Assembly (NCBI RefSeq): GCF_923077115.1 | Contig: NZ_CAKLPX010000002.1 | Location: 310,001 to 374,000 of the forward strand | Direction of reading: 5' to 3' | DNA from: Sinobacterium norvegicum | GTDB taxonomy: Bacteria; Pseudomonadota; Gammaproteobacteria; Pseudomonadales; Sinobacteriaceae | DNA length: 64,000 nt | Shown here: positions 48,520 to 56,855 of the stretch, in pieces | Position numbering within the stretch: position 1 is the first letter of the stretch | Layout of the letters: each line of letters opens with the position of its first letter | Position numbers and translations under genes: made by a program | The notes under the pieces: model-generated | Databases searched by the model: none | Seen by the model: the letters and a program-made list of their open reading frames with translations, nothing else | Told to the model about the DNA's origin: nothing

Positions 48520-49101
48520 TCATGTCTTTGTTATTTTGTCTCCTTGTCCTTTGCCGTATATAGTCAACAATAGACAAGTAAGATAGTGTCTTGCTGTCAC
48601 CTTGTTACCCAGTGCAGAGTCATACTTGGCTAGTTTCCTCGGCGTTGACATATCGACATTGTTGATCTGGCCTAGCCCGGTGATCCCAGGCCTCACCTCA
48701 AACACCCTTCTTTTCTCTCGCTCTTCAATCAGTTCGACTTGGTTGAACAGACAGGGCCTGGGGCCAACCAAACTCATCTGGCCAAATAAGACATTGATGA
48801 GCTGAGGTAACTCGTCAAGTTTAGTGCGCCGTAAAAAGCCGCCGAACTTGGTCACAGAGCTGGCGCAGGCTAGGTGAGTGGCAACAGATTTTGTCTCAAC
48901 TGACATTGTTCGAAATTTAATCAAATTAAACGGCTTTTGATGACGGCCGACTCGGCTTTGAATGAATAACGGCGAGCCGGTGTCGAACAAGCCGACAACG
49001 AACAGTATGGTGAGCACCGGCAGTAGGCAGATAAGGCCGGTAAGGGATAATATGATATCGAATAGACGGATGTTGATCTGGCTCATGTTGATCTGGTTCA
49101 T
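48520..49101 (-). CDS. Initiating sugar-1-phosphate transferase (PglC/WcaJ catalytic type)
   Basis: A monotopic phosphoglycosyl transferase of about 193 residues that loads the first sugar phosphate onto undecaprenyl phosphate. One membrane helix/re-entrant segment (FDIILSLTGLICLLPVLTILF) is followed by the catalytic domain: SPLFIQSRVGRHQKPFNLIKFRTM, FLRRTKLDELPQLINVLFGQMSLVGPRP and VRPGITGLGQIN. It lacks the extra N-terminal helices of WcaJ. Start is uncertain: ATG at 49101 or 49086, lying in a short tandem repeat. It is the first gene of the operon, divergent from wbpM; the sugar is probably the QuiNAc/FucNAc-type product of WbpM and the WbpV-like enzyme. Confidence 0.88.
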   Translation of the reverse strand: MNQINMSQINIRLFDIILSLTGLICLLPVLTILFVVGLFDTGSPLFIQSRVGRHQKPFNLIKFRTMSVETKSVATHLACASSVTKFGGFLRRTKLDELPQLINVLFGQMSLVGPRPCLFNQVELIEEREKRRVFEVRPGITGLGQINNVDMSTPRKLAKYDSALGNKVTARHYLTCLLLTIYGKGQGDKITKT

Positions 49102-49151
49102 GTTGATATAAATCAATACGTTTTCGGCAGGAAATTCAAGTATGCCATGCT

Positions 49152-49157
49152 ATCATA
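49152..49157 (-). promoter_or_regulatory. Candidate extended -10 promoter of the polysaccharide operon
   Basis: On the minus strand the sequence reads TGTTATGAT, an extended -10 element (TGnTATGAT), about 50 bases upstream of the sugar-transferase start. No convincing -35 is seen, as is common with extended -10 promoters. Confidence 0.35.
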
Positions 49158-49260
49158 ACAAGTGTTGTTTTTATTGCTTGTTTACTTGTGACTGGTTATT
49201 TTGGATTGTGACAATAATAAAAGCGTTTAACAGGCGTTATTTTTACCTATAAGGGATTTC

Positions 49261-51234
49261 ATGCCGCAGCTTAACTTTTTATGGAATATGCCTCGTGTAT
49301 ACAAGAGGTTGTTGAGTGTTGTGATTGATTCGGCCTTTATCACTCTCGCCTTCTGGGGGGCTTATTGGGCGCGCTGGGGTTCATTTGAGGTGGTATATTC
49401 GTCTTTAAATTGGGCGGTTTTTTCTGTCAGCCTGATCGCCACCCTGGTCGCCTTTGCTAAATTGGGTTTATATCGAGCGATTCTTCGCTATCTCACCTTT
49501 CACGCGCTGTTTGTGGTCTTTGTTGGCGCCCTTATCTCTATACTCTCTGTCACCCTGACCTCCTTTTTTGCCGATGCCAATATTCCCCGTTCGGTGCCGA
49601 TTATTTACGGCGCCTTTTTAATATTGCTCTGTGGCGGCTCCCGCTTGATTATGCGGGTATTAGTGGCGCAGAGTTTTGAGAAAGGTCATGAGCGTGTTGT
49701 CATTTATGGCGCCGGCAGCACCGGTCGCCTGCTGGCAATGGCGCTTAGGCACTCCGACACCTATAAGGTTAAGGCGTTTATCGATCATGACAAAACGCTC
49801 TCGGGCACTGTTATTCAGGGTGTGAGGGTCTGTTGGCTCAATGAGCTGGAAGATTTAATAGAAAAGAAATCGGTGCGAAAAGTGTTGTTGGCGCTGCCGA
49901 AGGCAACCCGGTCGGAGAAAAAAGCGATTATCGACAGCCTGGTGCATCTGCCGGTTGAGGTGCTCACTGTCCCTCGAATGACTGATATTGTCAGTGGTAA
50001 GGCTAAAATCGATGAGCTGCGTGATGTGCCAATTGAAGATTTGCTGGGGCGTGACCCTGTGGTGCCGCAGAAGTCTCTGATGCAAGCCGATATCAAGGAC
50101 AAGGTGGTACTGATTACCGGTGCTGGCGGTTCTATCGGTTCGGAGCTGTGTCGACAGATTATTTGCCAGCAACCCAAGCAGTTAATCTTATTCGAGGTTT
50201 CAGAATTCGCACTGTATAACATCGACAAAGAGCTTAATAATATTAAGGCTGAAGAAGGGTTGATCGACTTAGAGATAATGCCGTTTTTAGGCTCAGTTCA
50301 GCGGCAAAACAGGCTGGTGGCAATTTTTGATACCTTTGGTGTTCAAACCGTATATCACGCGGCAGCGTATAAACATGTGCCAATGGTTGAAAATAACGTT
50401 GTTGAAGGTGTCCGTAACAACCTGTTTGGTACCTATTATGCGGCTAAGGCGGCGATAGAGGCCGGTGTTGAATCCTTTGTTTTAATCTCTACCGATAAGG
50501 CGGTGCGACCGACCAATGTAATGGGTGCCAGTAAGCGGATGGCCGAGATGGCGTTGCAGGCACTGGCCAGTGACTGTGATAAAACCCGTTTTACCATGGT
50601 TCGCTTCGGTAATGTCTTGGGCTCTTCTGGCTCGGTAATTCCGCTGTTTAAGAAACAGGTGGCCGAGGGTGGCCCAATTACCGTAACCCACCCCGATATT
50701 ATTCGTTACTTTATGACAATACCCGAGGCCGCCCAGCTGGTAATACAAGCTGGGGCCATGGGGCGAGGGGGCGATGTCTTTGTGCTCGACATGGGGGAGC
50801 CAGTTAAGATTGTCGATTTGGCGAAGGATCTGGTGAGGTTGTCGGGGTTGGAGCTGAAGACGGAAGACAACCCCCACGGCGATATCGCCCTTAAGTTTAC
50901 CGGTTTACGCGCCGGTGAAAAGTTGTTTGAAGAATTGCTGATTGGCGACGATGTCAGTGGCACAGCCCACGAGCGCATAATGACTACCTCAGAGGCCTTT
51001 TTGCCGCTGCCAGACTTCGAATCGATCATCAAGCAGTTGGATGTTGCCTGTCATAACTTCGATCATCAATCAATTCGCCGTATTTTGCTCGATACACCGA
51101 CCGGTTTTGCCCCGACTCACGGTATTGGTGATTTGCTGTGGAGAGCGAAGCGTCAGCCCAGCGCCGTCGATGAGTTGCCGCCTATGCAGCCGTCTAAACC
51201 CTTAAAATTAGTGCAGCAGCCACAGACTAAGTAA
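49261..51234 (+). CDS. wbpM: UDP-GlcNAc 4,6-dehydratase, WbpM family
   Basis: A 657-residue membrane-anchored enzyme converting UDP-GlcNAc to UDP-4-keto-6-deoxy-GlcNAc. Four N-terminal helices (within 15-130) are followed by a CoA-binding-like Rossmann region (VVIYGAGSTGRLLAMAL) and the catalytic SDR domain (VVLITGAGGSIGSELCRQI, YHAAAYKHVPMVE, STDKAVRPTNVMGASKRMAEM). The catalytic Met/Lys arrangement (MGASK in place of YxxxK) is typical of WbpM. The start has AAGGGA five bases upstream. It lies nine bases before the WbpV-like gene, and the two are divergent from the sugar-transferase operon. Confidence 0.94.
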   Translation: MPQLNFLWNMPRVYKRLLSVVIDSAFITLAFWGAYWARWGSFEVVYSSLNWAVFSVSLIATLVAFAKLGLYRAILRYLTFHALFVVFVGALISILSVTLTSFFADANIPRSVPIIYGAFLILLCGGSRLIMRVLVAQSFEKGHERVVIYGAGSTGRLLAMALRHSDTYKVKAFIDHDKTLSGTVIQGVRVCWLNELEDLIEKKSVRKVLLALPKATRSEKKAIIDSLVHLPVEVLTVPRMTDIVSGKAKIDELRDVPIEDLLGRDPVVPQKSLMQADIKDKVVLITGAGGSIGSELCRQIICQQPKQLILFEVSEFALYNIDKELNNIKAEEGLIDLEIMPFLGSVQRQNRLVAIFDTFGVQTVYHAAAYKHVPMVENNVVEGVRNNLFGTYYAAKAAIEAGVESFVLISTDKAVRPTNVMGASKRMAEMALQALASDCDKTRFTMVRFGNVLGSSGSVIPLFKKQVAEGGPITVTHPDIIRYFMTIPEAAQLVIQAGAMGRGGDVFVLDMGEPVKIVDLAKDLVRLSGLELKTEDNPHGDIALKFTGLRAGEKLFEELLIGDDVSGTAHERIMTTSEAFLPLPDFESIIKQLDVACHNFDHQSIRRILLDTPTGFAPTHGIGDLLWRAKRQPSAVDELPPMQPSKPLKLVQQPQTK

Positions 51235-51242
51235 CGCCCTAT

Positions 51243-52151
51243 ATGAACGTCCTTCTTACCGGTGACACAGGCTTTGTTGGCTCGTCGCTGCTGCAATACG
51301 ATCACGCAAATAGCTATATTTTGTTTTCAGAGCAGTCGATGATACTCGATGGTGTTGCTGGCAAGGCTAGAATCACTGCTGCTGCCGATTACGGTAATCT
51401 ATTTGATGGTATTGAGGTCGTTGTTCACTGTGCCGCCAGGGTGCATGTGATGGATGATCAAAGCGCTGACCCCTTGGCGGCATTTCGCGCGGTGAATACA
51501 CAGGGCACTGTGAATCTTGCCCGTCAAGCCGCCGCCGCTGGTGTAAAGCGCTTCATTTTTATCAGTACCATCAAGGTCAACGGTGAGTTTACCGAAGCCG
51601 ATCAAGCGTTTCGCCACGACGATATCGCTCAACCTTGTGACCCTTATGGGCTCAGCAAGTGGGAGGCTGAGCAGAGCCTGATGCAGTTGTCGAACAACAG
51701 CGGTATGGAATTGGTTATCATCCGCCCGCCCCTGGTTTACGGCAAGGGTGTTAAGGGGAATTTCTGCGCACTAAGCCGGATTGCCTGTAGGGGGGTACCA
51801 CTGCCCTTGGGTGGTATCAATAACCGTCGCAGCCTGGTCTTTGTCGATAACTTGGCCGATTTGATTGTCACTTGTTTAGCGCACTCTGAGGCGGCGGGCG
51901 AGACATTTTTAGTCAGTGATGGGATGGACCTATCGCTCAGCGATTTGCTGATCAATATTGCCGAGGCAAACCGACAGCATTTGCGTCTGCTGCCACTGCC
52001 TATATTTTGTCGGCGCTTGATGACACGAATAGCGCCCGGTATCGCTCAGCGACTGTTTACCAGTTTGGTCGTCGATATTAGTCATACCCAGAAGACGTTG
52101 GGCTGGCAGCCACCGTTTAGTGTCTCTTATGGATTGGCTAAAACAGTATAA
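51243..52151 (+). CDS. NAD-dependent sugar epimerase/reductase (WbpV-like)
   Basis: A 302-residue extended short-chain dehydrogenase acting on the WbpM product. Motifs: MNVLLTGDTGFVGSSLL (NAD site), FISTIKVNGE (catalytic Ser/Thr) and YGLSKWEAEQ (YxxxK), then IRPPLVYGKGVKGNF and RRSLVFVDNLADLI. STIKVNGE wording is characteristic of the WbpV/WbpL-associated 4-reductases that make UDP-D-QuiNAc or UDP-D-FucNAc. Directly behind wbpM; together they should supply the initiating sugar. Confidence 0.88.
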   Translation: MNVLLTGDTGFVGSSLLQYDHANSYILFSEQSMILDGVAGKARITAAADYGNLFDGIEVVVHCAARVHVMDDQSADPLAAFRAVNTQGTVNLARQAAAAGVKRFIFISTIKVNGEFTEADQAFRHDDIAQPCDPYGLSKWEAEQSLMQLSNNSGMELVIIRPPLVYGKGVKGNFCALSRIACRGVPLPLGGINNRRSLVFVDNLADLIVTCLAHSEAAGETFLVSDGMDLSLSDLLINIAEANRQHLRLLPLPIFCRRLMTRIAPGIAQRLFTSLVVDISHTQKTLGWQPPFSVSYGLAKTV

Positions 52152-52225
52152 TCCGTGCTATTACTTAGAGCGTTGAAAGCCGTTTAATTAGCATTGTTTT
52201 ATAATGGAATATCAAAAGGTTGGCT

Positions 52226-54562
52226 ATGCAAATAATAATAATTCGGCAGACTTTTGCGCTGCTTTGGCTGCTGCTGTTATCGCAGCCAGTCTTTGCCGTA
52301 AGTGACTCCGAGCAACAGTACTCAAAACTGACGACGGATTGGCAGCAAACATACCAAGGGCTTGTTAAGCGGGGCTTCCCCCGTGCCGCCACGGATCAGT
52401 CGCTGTTTGAAATCTACCAAGACCTGGGCCAGCGCAGCGATAAAATAGAACAGCTGTTAGCGGATGAGACGAGCACCGGCGAGCAGCGATTTGAACTCTG
52501 GCAAGACACTCTGGCATTGCTGAAAGTCCGTACCCAATTAATCGATGCCGCCCCCAGCAGCATTGCCGGTAAGGTGGTCGGCTTTGGCCCGTCCGGGGTG
52601 CGCAATTTACAGTTAGAGTTGCGGCTTTATCGATTATCCGTGGCCATTAAACAGCAGCATATCTACAGCGGCTTTGGCAGCTTAGGCAATGATATGTTGT
52701 TGTCGCCGGTGCCACTGGTGATAGCAGTGATCGAGATTTTACTGGTCGTGGCCTTCTTCATCTATTGGCGCCGACGTGGCATTGCCGCAATACTCAAATT
52801 TAACCATGTCGAGGCAGGGGAAAAGCGCACGCTGCCCCAGTGGATTAGCTGGTGGTATCTGCGCCTGCGCAAGCCATTGGAGTGGTTTGTTTTACTAACC
52901 ATGGTCTTTTCCATTGCCGCCGATTTGCTATTCTTTGTACGTTTTTATATTTTTCAAACAGTCATCGACTGGTTATTACTGGGTGCTGTGGCCATCTATT
53001 TTATTGATACCGCGATGGGGTATCGCAGTGGCTCGACCAATAACGAGATGGCGGAACGGCGTTTAAAATCACTGAAACTGATCGGTTATACCTTTATTTT
53101 CATCGGTTTGATTTCGTCGGGCCTGAAATCGTTGGAGTTGGCCTGGGGAACGATTGAACACTGGTTTGATACCGCCTATTGGTTGGTTATGCTCCCCGTC
53201 GGCTATACCCTGTTACGCTGGTGGCGGCCCTATGTTTTCGAGCGTTTGCGACAGCGGCGCTACCGTGATATCCCGGTGGTTAAGGTGTTGCTGGCAAAGC
53301 GGGAGGCGCCGCTCAGCATTGTGTATACCGTGGCCGGTATTTTGTTTTTAATGGTGTACCAGCTTTCCAGTTTTGTGTTGATCTCTGTCAGTGAGCAGGA
53401 GTTGGTGCGCAGTTGGATGGCCTATCTATTTCGCATCGAGGTGGCACGGCAGTCGGCGAAGGATGACAATTCTGAATACCAGCCTATCAGCAGTCAATTA
53501 GAGTCCTGCTTTGGCTTGCATACCCCGTCGAGTTATTACAATAGCGATGTTGCCGCGGCAGAGCGCCAACTCATTGCGGATAAGTGCATCGATGATCGGC
53601 CGACAATCGGGGTGGTCTATGCCGCACGTGGCATGGGGCGCAGTCATTTTCTTCGCTCTCTGGCGGATGAGCTCAGCGATCGTAAGCAGACGGTGGTTGT
53701 ATCGACCCCTCTGGGTGATTTCTCTGACCTGCTGCCGGTGATAGGCAAGGCACTGGGGCTTGCGCTTGATGCGCCATCGCGAGACATCGTCAACCTGTTG
53801 AAAGAGGATGTTCCTCGAGTCATTTGTATCGATGATGTGCAGCGTATTATTACACCGACTATCAGCGGGTTGAAGGAGCTAGATCGACTGGTACGGCTGA
53901 TGCGACGCAGCTCGTCGACGGTTTCCTGGGTGATGACTATTGAGACCTCGTGCTGGCGGTTTATTGAGCTGGCCAGAGGGGAGCGTTTTTTGTTCGATAG
54001 GGAGATTGCACTGCCGCCGTGGAGCGAGAAAAACATTGCCGGCCTGATATCGGCTAGAAATAAACAGGCTGATATCGAACCTAATTTTTCCACCCTGGTA
54101 TTGCCGCGGCAGCTGGGTCGAGGTGATGAGCCAGAGGAGAAGGCGGCGATGAGCAGTTATGCCCGTATTCTCTGGGATTACAGCAAGGGCAACCCTGGTA
54201 TTACGCTGTTTCTGTGGCAGCAGTCATTATTTGAGGGACGGCTCAATGAGTTTGGTGAGCTGGATCCCGAGGGTGAACCGCATATTATTGTGCGTTTATT
54301 TGATATACCCGACGCCGGCCACCTCGATACCATGCGGGTGACCTCACTGTTGGTATTGCGGGCGATAATGCAGTTGGAGCAGGGCACTAAGGATCAGATT
54401 GCCAATTGTATCAATCTCAGTAGTGAGGAGGTTGTCGATGCTTTACGACGTTTAACCAGCGCCGGTTATCTGATGTCATGCGATGGTTATTACCAGATTG
54501 TCTGGCCGTGGTATCACGCTATTGCGACCGTGTTGGTCCGCCAGCATTTACTGCGCCTATAG
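52226..54562 (+). CDS. Membrane protein with C-terminal AAA/STAND-like ATPase domain
   Basis: A 778-residue protein I do not recognise as a named family. A signal peptide (residues 1-24, ending VFA), a periplasmic helical region (25-160), and six or so membrane helices (about 168-390) precede a cytoplasmic ATPase domain (about 440-650) and a helical/winged tail (EEVVDALRRLTSAGYLMSCDGYYQI). The Walker A region is degenerate: VVYAARGMGRSHFLRSL, with Arg in place of Lys; Walker B is clear (VICIDDVQRI). The ATG at 52226 has AAGG upstream; an in-frame TTG at 52220 is less likely. It precedes an MscS-like gene by 11 bases, so the two likely work together. Confidence 0.8.
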   Translation: MQIIIIRQTFALLWLLLLSQPVFAVSDSEQQYSKLTTDWQQTYQGLVKRGFPRAATDQSLFEIYQDLGQRSDKIEQLLADETSTGEQRFELWQDTLALLKVRTQLIDAAPSSIAGKVVGFGPSGVRNLQLELRLYRLSVAIKQQHIYSGFGSLGNDMLLSPVPLVIAVIEILLVVAFFIYWRRRGIAAILKFNHVEAGEKRTLPQWISWWYLRLRKPLEWFVLLTMVFSIAADLLFFVRFYIFQTVIDWLLLGAVAIYFIDTAMGYRSGSTNNEMAERRLKSLKLIGYTFIFIGLISSGLKSLELAWGTIEHWFDTAYWLVMLPVGYTLLRWWRPYVFERLRQRRYRDIPVVKVLLAKREAPLSIVYTVAGILFLMVYQLSSFVLISVSEQELVRSWMAYLFRIEVARQSAKDDNSEYQPISSQLESCFGLHTPSSYYNSDVAAAERQLIADKCIDDRPTIGVVYAARGMGRSHFLRSLADELSDRKQTVVVSTPLGDFSDLLPVIGKALGLALDAPSRDIVNLLKEDVPRVICIDDVQRIITPTISGLKELDRLVRLMRRSSSTVSWVMTIETSCWRFIELARGERFLFDREIALPPWSEKNIAGLISARNKQADIEPNFSTLVLPRQLGRGDEPEEKAAMSSYARILWDYSKGNPGITLFLWQQSLFEGRLNEFGELDPEGEPHIIVRLFDIPDAGHLDTMRVTSLLVLRAIMQLEQGTKDQIANCINLSSEEVVDALRRLTSAGYLMSCDGYYQIVWPWYHAIATVLVRQHLLRL

Positions 54563-54573
54563 AGGGCTTAAGA

Positions 54574-55518
54574 ATGAGAACAACAAAGAAACAGCACGCC
54601 CTATTCAGCCTGATGCTGTTTGTGGCGGCCCTGTTATTGCCTCAACTGGGGCTGGCTCAGGCCGAGTTGATGGCGAACGGCGGCGAGGCGCTGGGCCAGT
54701 TTGCTCAATTGATTCGTTGGAGTGGTGTTTTTACCTCGGTATTTGTGGTGTTTATCGCTTGGTTAATGCTGCGTGTGGTGCATCGTTTCGTCGAGCGTAT
54801 CAGCAGTCAGTTTGTACAGCGTCGTTTAATGCTGCAAAAATCAGAGACTGTGTTTCAGTTTGTTATTTATATCTCGACAGCGCTGGCGGTGTTTAACCTC
54901 AGTCTACGGGTGGATGATCGGGTGCTGGCGCTGATTGGTGGTACGGTGGCGGTATCAGTCGGCTTTGCCTTGAAGGATTTAGTAGCATCATTTATTGCCG
55001 GTATTATGATTATGATCGATAGGCCTTTTCAGGTTGGCGATCGTGTGACGTTTGATGGCCAGTATGGCGATATCACATCGATCGGCCTGCGTTCGGTGCG
55101 GATGAATACCCTCAACGACGATGTGGTGACGATTCCCAATAACAAATTTCTCAGTGAGTCGACGGTCAGTGGCAACTTTGGTGAGTTATCGATGCATGTC
55201 GGCATCAATTTCTACATCGGTGTCGATCAGGACATTGAGCAAGCCGAGACGGTGATTCGTGAGGCGGCGGCGAGTAGTCGTTATGTCTATAGCTCGCAGC
55301 CGATTGTGGTATTGGTGTCGCAGCAGATTATCGAGGGTTATTTGATGGTTATGTTGAGGCTCAAGGCCTACGTGTTAGATACCCGCTATGAGAAGAAATT
55401 TGAAACCGACATCAATCTGCGGGTACTGAAGGAGTTTCAAAAGCTCGATATTAAGCCGCCGGCAGTATTGCATCGTAGCCTCGACGAGACCCCGCTGCCG
55501 AGTATCGTTGAAGAATAG
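54574..55518 (+). CDS. MscS-family mechanosensitive channel
   Basis: A 314-residue channel subunit. A signal-like N-terminus (LMLFVAALLLPQLGLAQ) and two further helices lead to the pore helix and beta domain: ALIGGTVAVSVGFALKDLVASFIAGIMIMIDRPFQVGDRVTF, GDITSIGLRSVRMNTLNDDVVTIPNNKFLSESTVSG, as in MscS. The ATG at 54574 follows the previous stop by 11 bases; an upstream start would overlap that gene and lacks support. The alpha/beta C-terminal domain is present. Confidence 0.9.
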   Translation: MRTTKKQHALFSLMLFVAALLLPQLGLAQAELMANGGEALGQFAQLIRWSGVFTSVFVVFIAWLMLRVVHRFVERISSQFVQRRLMLQKSETVFQFVIYISTALAVFNLSLRVDDRVLALIGGTVAVSVGFALKDLVASFIAGIMIMIDRPFQVGDRVTFDGQYGDITSIGLRSVRMNTLNDDVVTIPNNKFLSESTVSGNFGELSMHVGINFYIGVDQDIEQAETVIREAAASSRYVYSSQPIVVLVSQQIIEGYLMVMLRLKAYVLDTRYEKKFETDINLRVLKEFQKLDIKPPAVLHRSLDETPLPSIVEE

Positions 55519-55529
55519 CAGCGCTGTTT

Positions 55530-56204
55530 TCAGCCTTGACCAAACAGGGTAATGCTATCGCCGGTCTGCCAGGGGGGGTATTTCTGCATAATGTCGATAA
55601 AAGGCGGCTGTGTCATTAGTTGTTCCAGCCACCGTATTAATTGCGGGTAGGGTGACTGCAAAAACCAGCGTTTATCATTGTGGGCAAACTGGCGGATAAA
55701 CGGCATGATGGCCATGTCAGCCCAGCTGATATCGTCATCAATGAGGTAGCGATGTTGCTCTAACCGTGTTTCTAAGCCGCTGAGTGTCTGCTCAGCCTGT
55801 TGGCGGTAATACAGTGGGTCATGTTCGGGGTAGCGGTCAGCGTACTTATAACGATCCAGCCAGTGCTTGAATATGATGTCGTTATCGCTGATCAGCTGTT
55901 GTATCTCGGCCTGCTTGGCAGTGTCTTCCCGTCGTTGCCAGTTATCCTCATCACGCCGATGCAACGCCCAGGCCATAATATCGATGCTTTCGTCGATGAT
56001 GGCATCGCTTAGCACTAACACAGGCACTGTGGCCTTGGCTGAGGCGTCGATCAGAGTCTGAGGCTTGTTTTTTAATACCACCTCACGCAGTTCGACAGCC
56101 TGCTGGCTATAGGTAATCGCCAAGCGGGCGCGCATGGCGTAGGGGCAGCGACGAAAAGAATATAAAACGGCGTTATTGGGCACAGAGAACTCACGGATTA
56201 ACAA
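55530..56204 (-). CDS. Glutathione S-transferase-like protein
   Basis: A 224-residue soluble protein with a thioredoxin-fold N-terminal domain (VLYSFRRCPYAMRARLAIT; a CPYA active site like GrxB/GST-omega types) and a helical C-terminal domain. ATVPVLVLSDAIIDESIDIMAWAL carries the cis-Pro and ES glutathione-binding residues. It is downstream of the deformylase gene on the same strand, 36 bases apart, and may be co-transcribed. Substrate unknown. Confidence 0.87.
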   Translation of the reverse strand: MLIREFSVPNNAVLYSFRRCPYAMRARLAITYSQQAVELREVVLKNKPQTLIDASAKATVPVLVLSDAIIDESIDIMAWALHRRDEDNWQRREDTAKQAEIQQLISDNDIIFKHWLDRYKYADRYPEHDPLYYRQQAEQTLSGLETRLEQHRYLIDDDISWADMAIMPFIRQFAHNDKRWFLQSPYPQLIRWLEQLMTQPPFIDIMQKYPPWQTGDSITLFGQG

Positions 56205-56240
56205 TAGGGCGCTGCCATTATGCCTCAGTGGCGGGGTTTA

Positions 56241-56780
56241 TCAATTGTCGGTTAAGCGCTGTCGCCACTGTTGCTCGGTGACAATATTGCGGCTGTCGGT
56301 CCGATCGATAAAGACGGTGCCGTCTAGGTGGTCGATCTCATGCTGAATGATTCTGGCGACAAAGCCTTGGTATCGTTGCTGCTGTCGCTCCCCCTCGACA
56401 TCGTAAAAGCTGACGTCGATTTCACTGCTGCGCTCGACTTGGGCTCGTATGCCGGGTATCGATAGGCAGCCCTCCCAGTCCCAGTTCTTGTCGCTGCTCC
56501 ATTCATCGATTGTCGGGTTGATCATTACCATCGGTGTCATCAGTGGTGCTGTCGGATAGCGGCTATTGGGTTTTGATGAGATGACGATGACACGTTTGGC
56601 GATAAAAATCTGCGGCGCGGCCAGCCCCATTGCGCCGGTCTCTTCGGCGCGGGTAAGCATTTGCTTTATTAGAGCCTGGCAGGCCTGCGAACCAATGTCA
56701 TCGACAGCCTCGGCAATGGTTCTCAATACTGGCTCGCCAAGTTGGGCGATATTTTGGGCTTGGCTGGGAACCGCGGCCAT
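56241..56780 (-). CDS. def: Peptide deformylase (second-copy type)
   Basis: A 179-residue metallohydrolase that removes N-formyl groups from new proteins. Motifs: GLAAPQIF (residues 52-59), EGCLSIPG (103-110, Cys105) and QHEIDHLDG (146-154, His147, Glu148, His151). The first Gly of the GxGxAAPQ motif is Ala50 here. It is not beside fmt, so it is probably not the housekeeping def-fmt copy but a paralogue. Divergent from the glycosyltransferase at 56856. Confidence 0.9.
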   Translation of the reverse strand: MAAVPSQAQNIAQLGEPVLRTIAEAVDDIGSQACQALIKQMLTRAEETGAMGLAAPQIFIAKRVIVISSKPNSRYPTAPLMTPMVMINPTIDEWSSDKNWDWEGCLSIPGIRAQVERSSEIDVSFYDVEGERQQQRYQGFVARIIQHEIDHLDGTVFIDRTDSRNIVTEQQWRQRLTDN

Positions 56781-56855
56781 ATTATCCTCGGTGATCAGTT
56801 GGTGGTGGCGACAATACCCCCTACAATAGCGCTTTTTCCTGCCCGAGACGAGACT

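Noticed and set aside
48347-48577. A 76-residue open frame downstream of the sugar transferase
   Set aside because: It starts inside the sugar-transferase gene, has no ribosome site and a basic, low-complexity composition.
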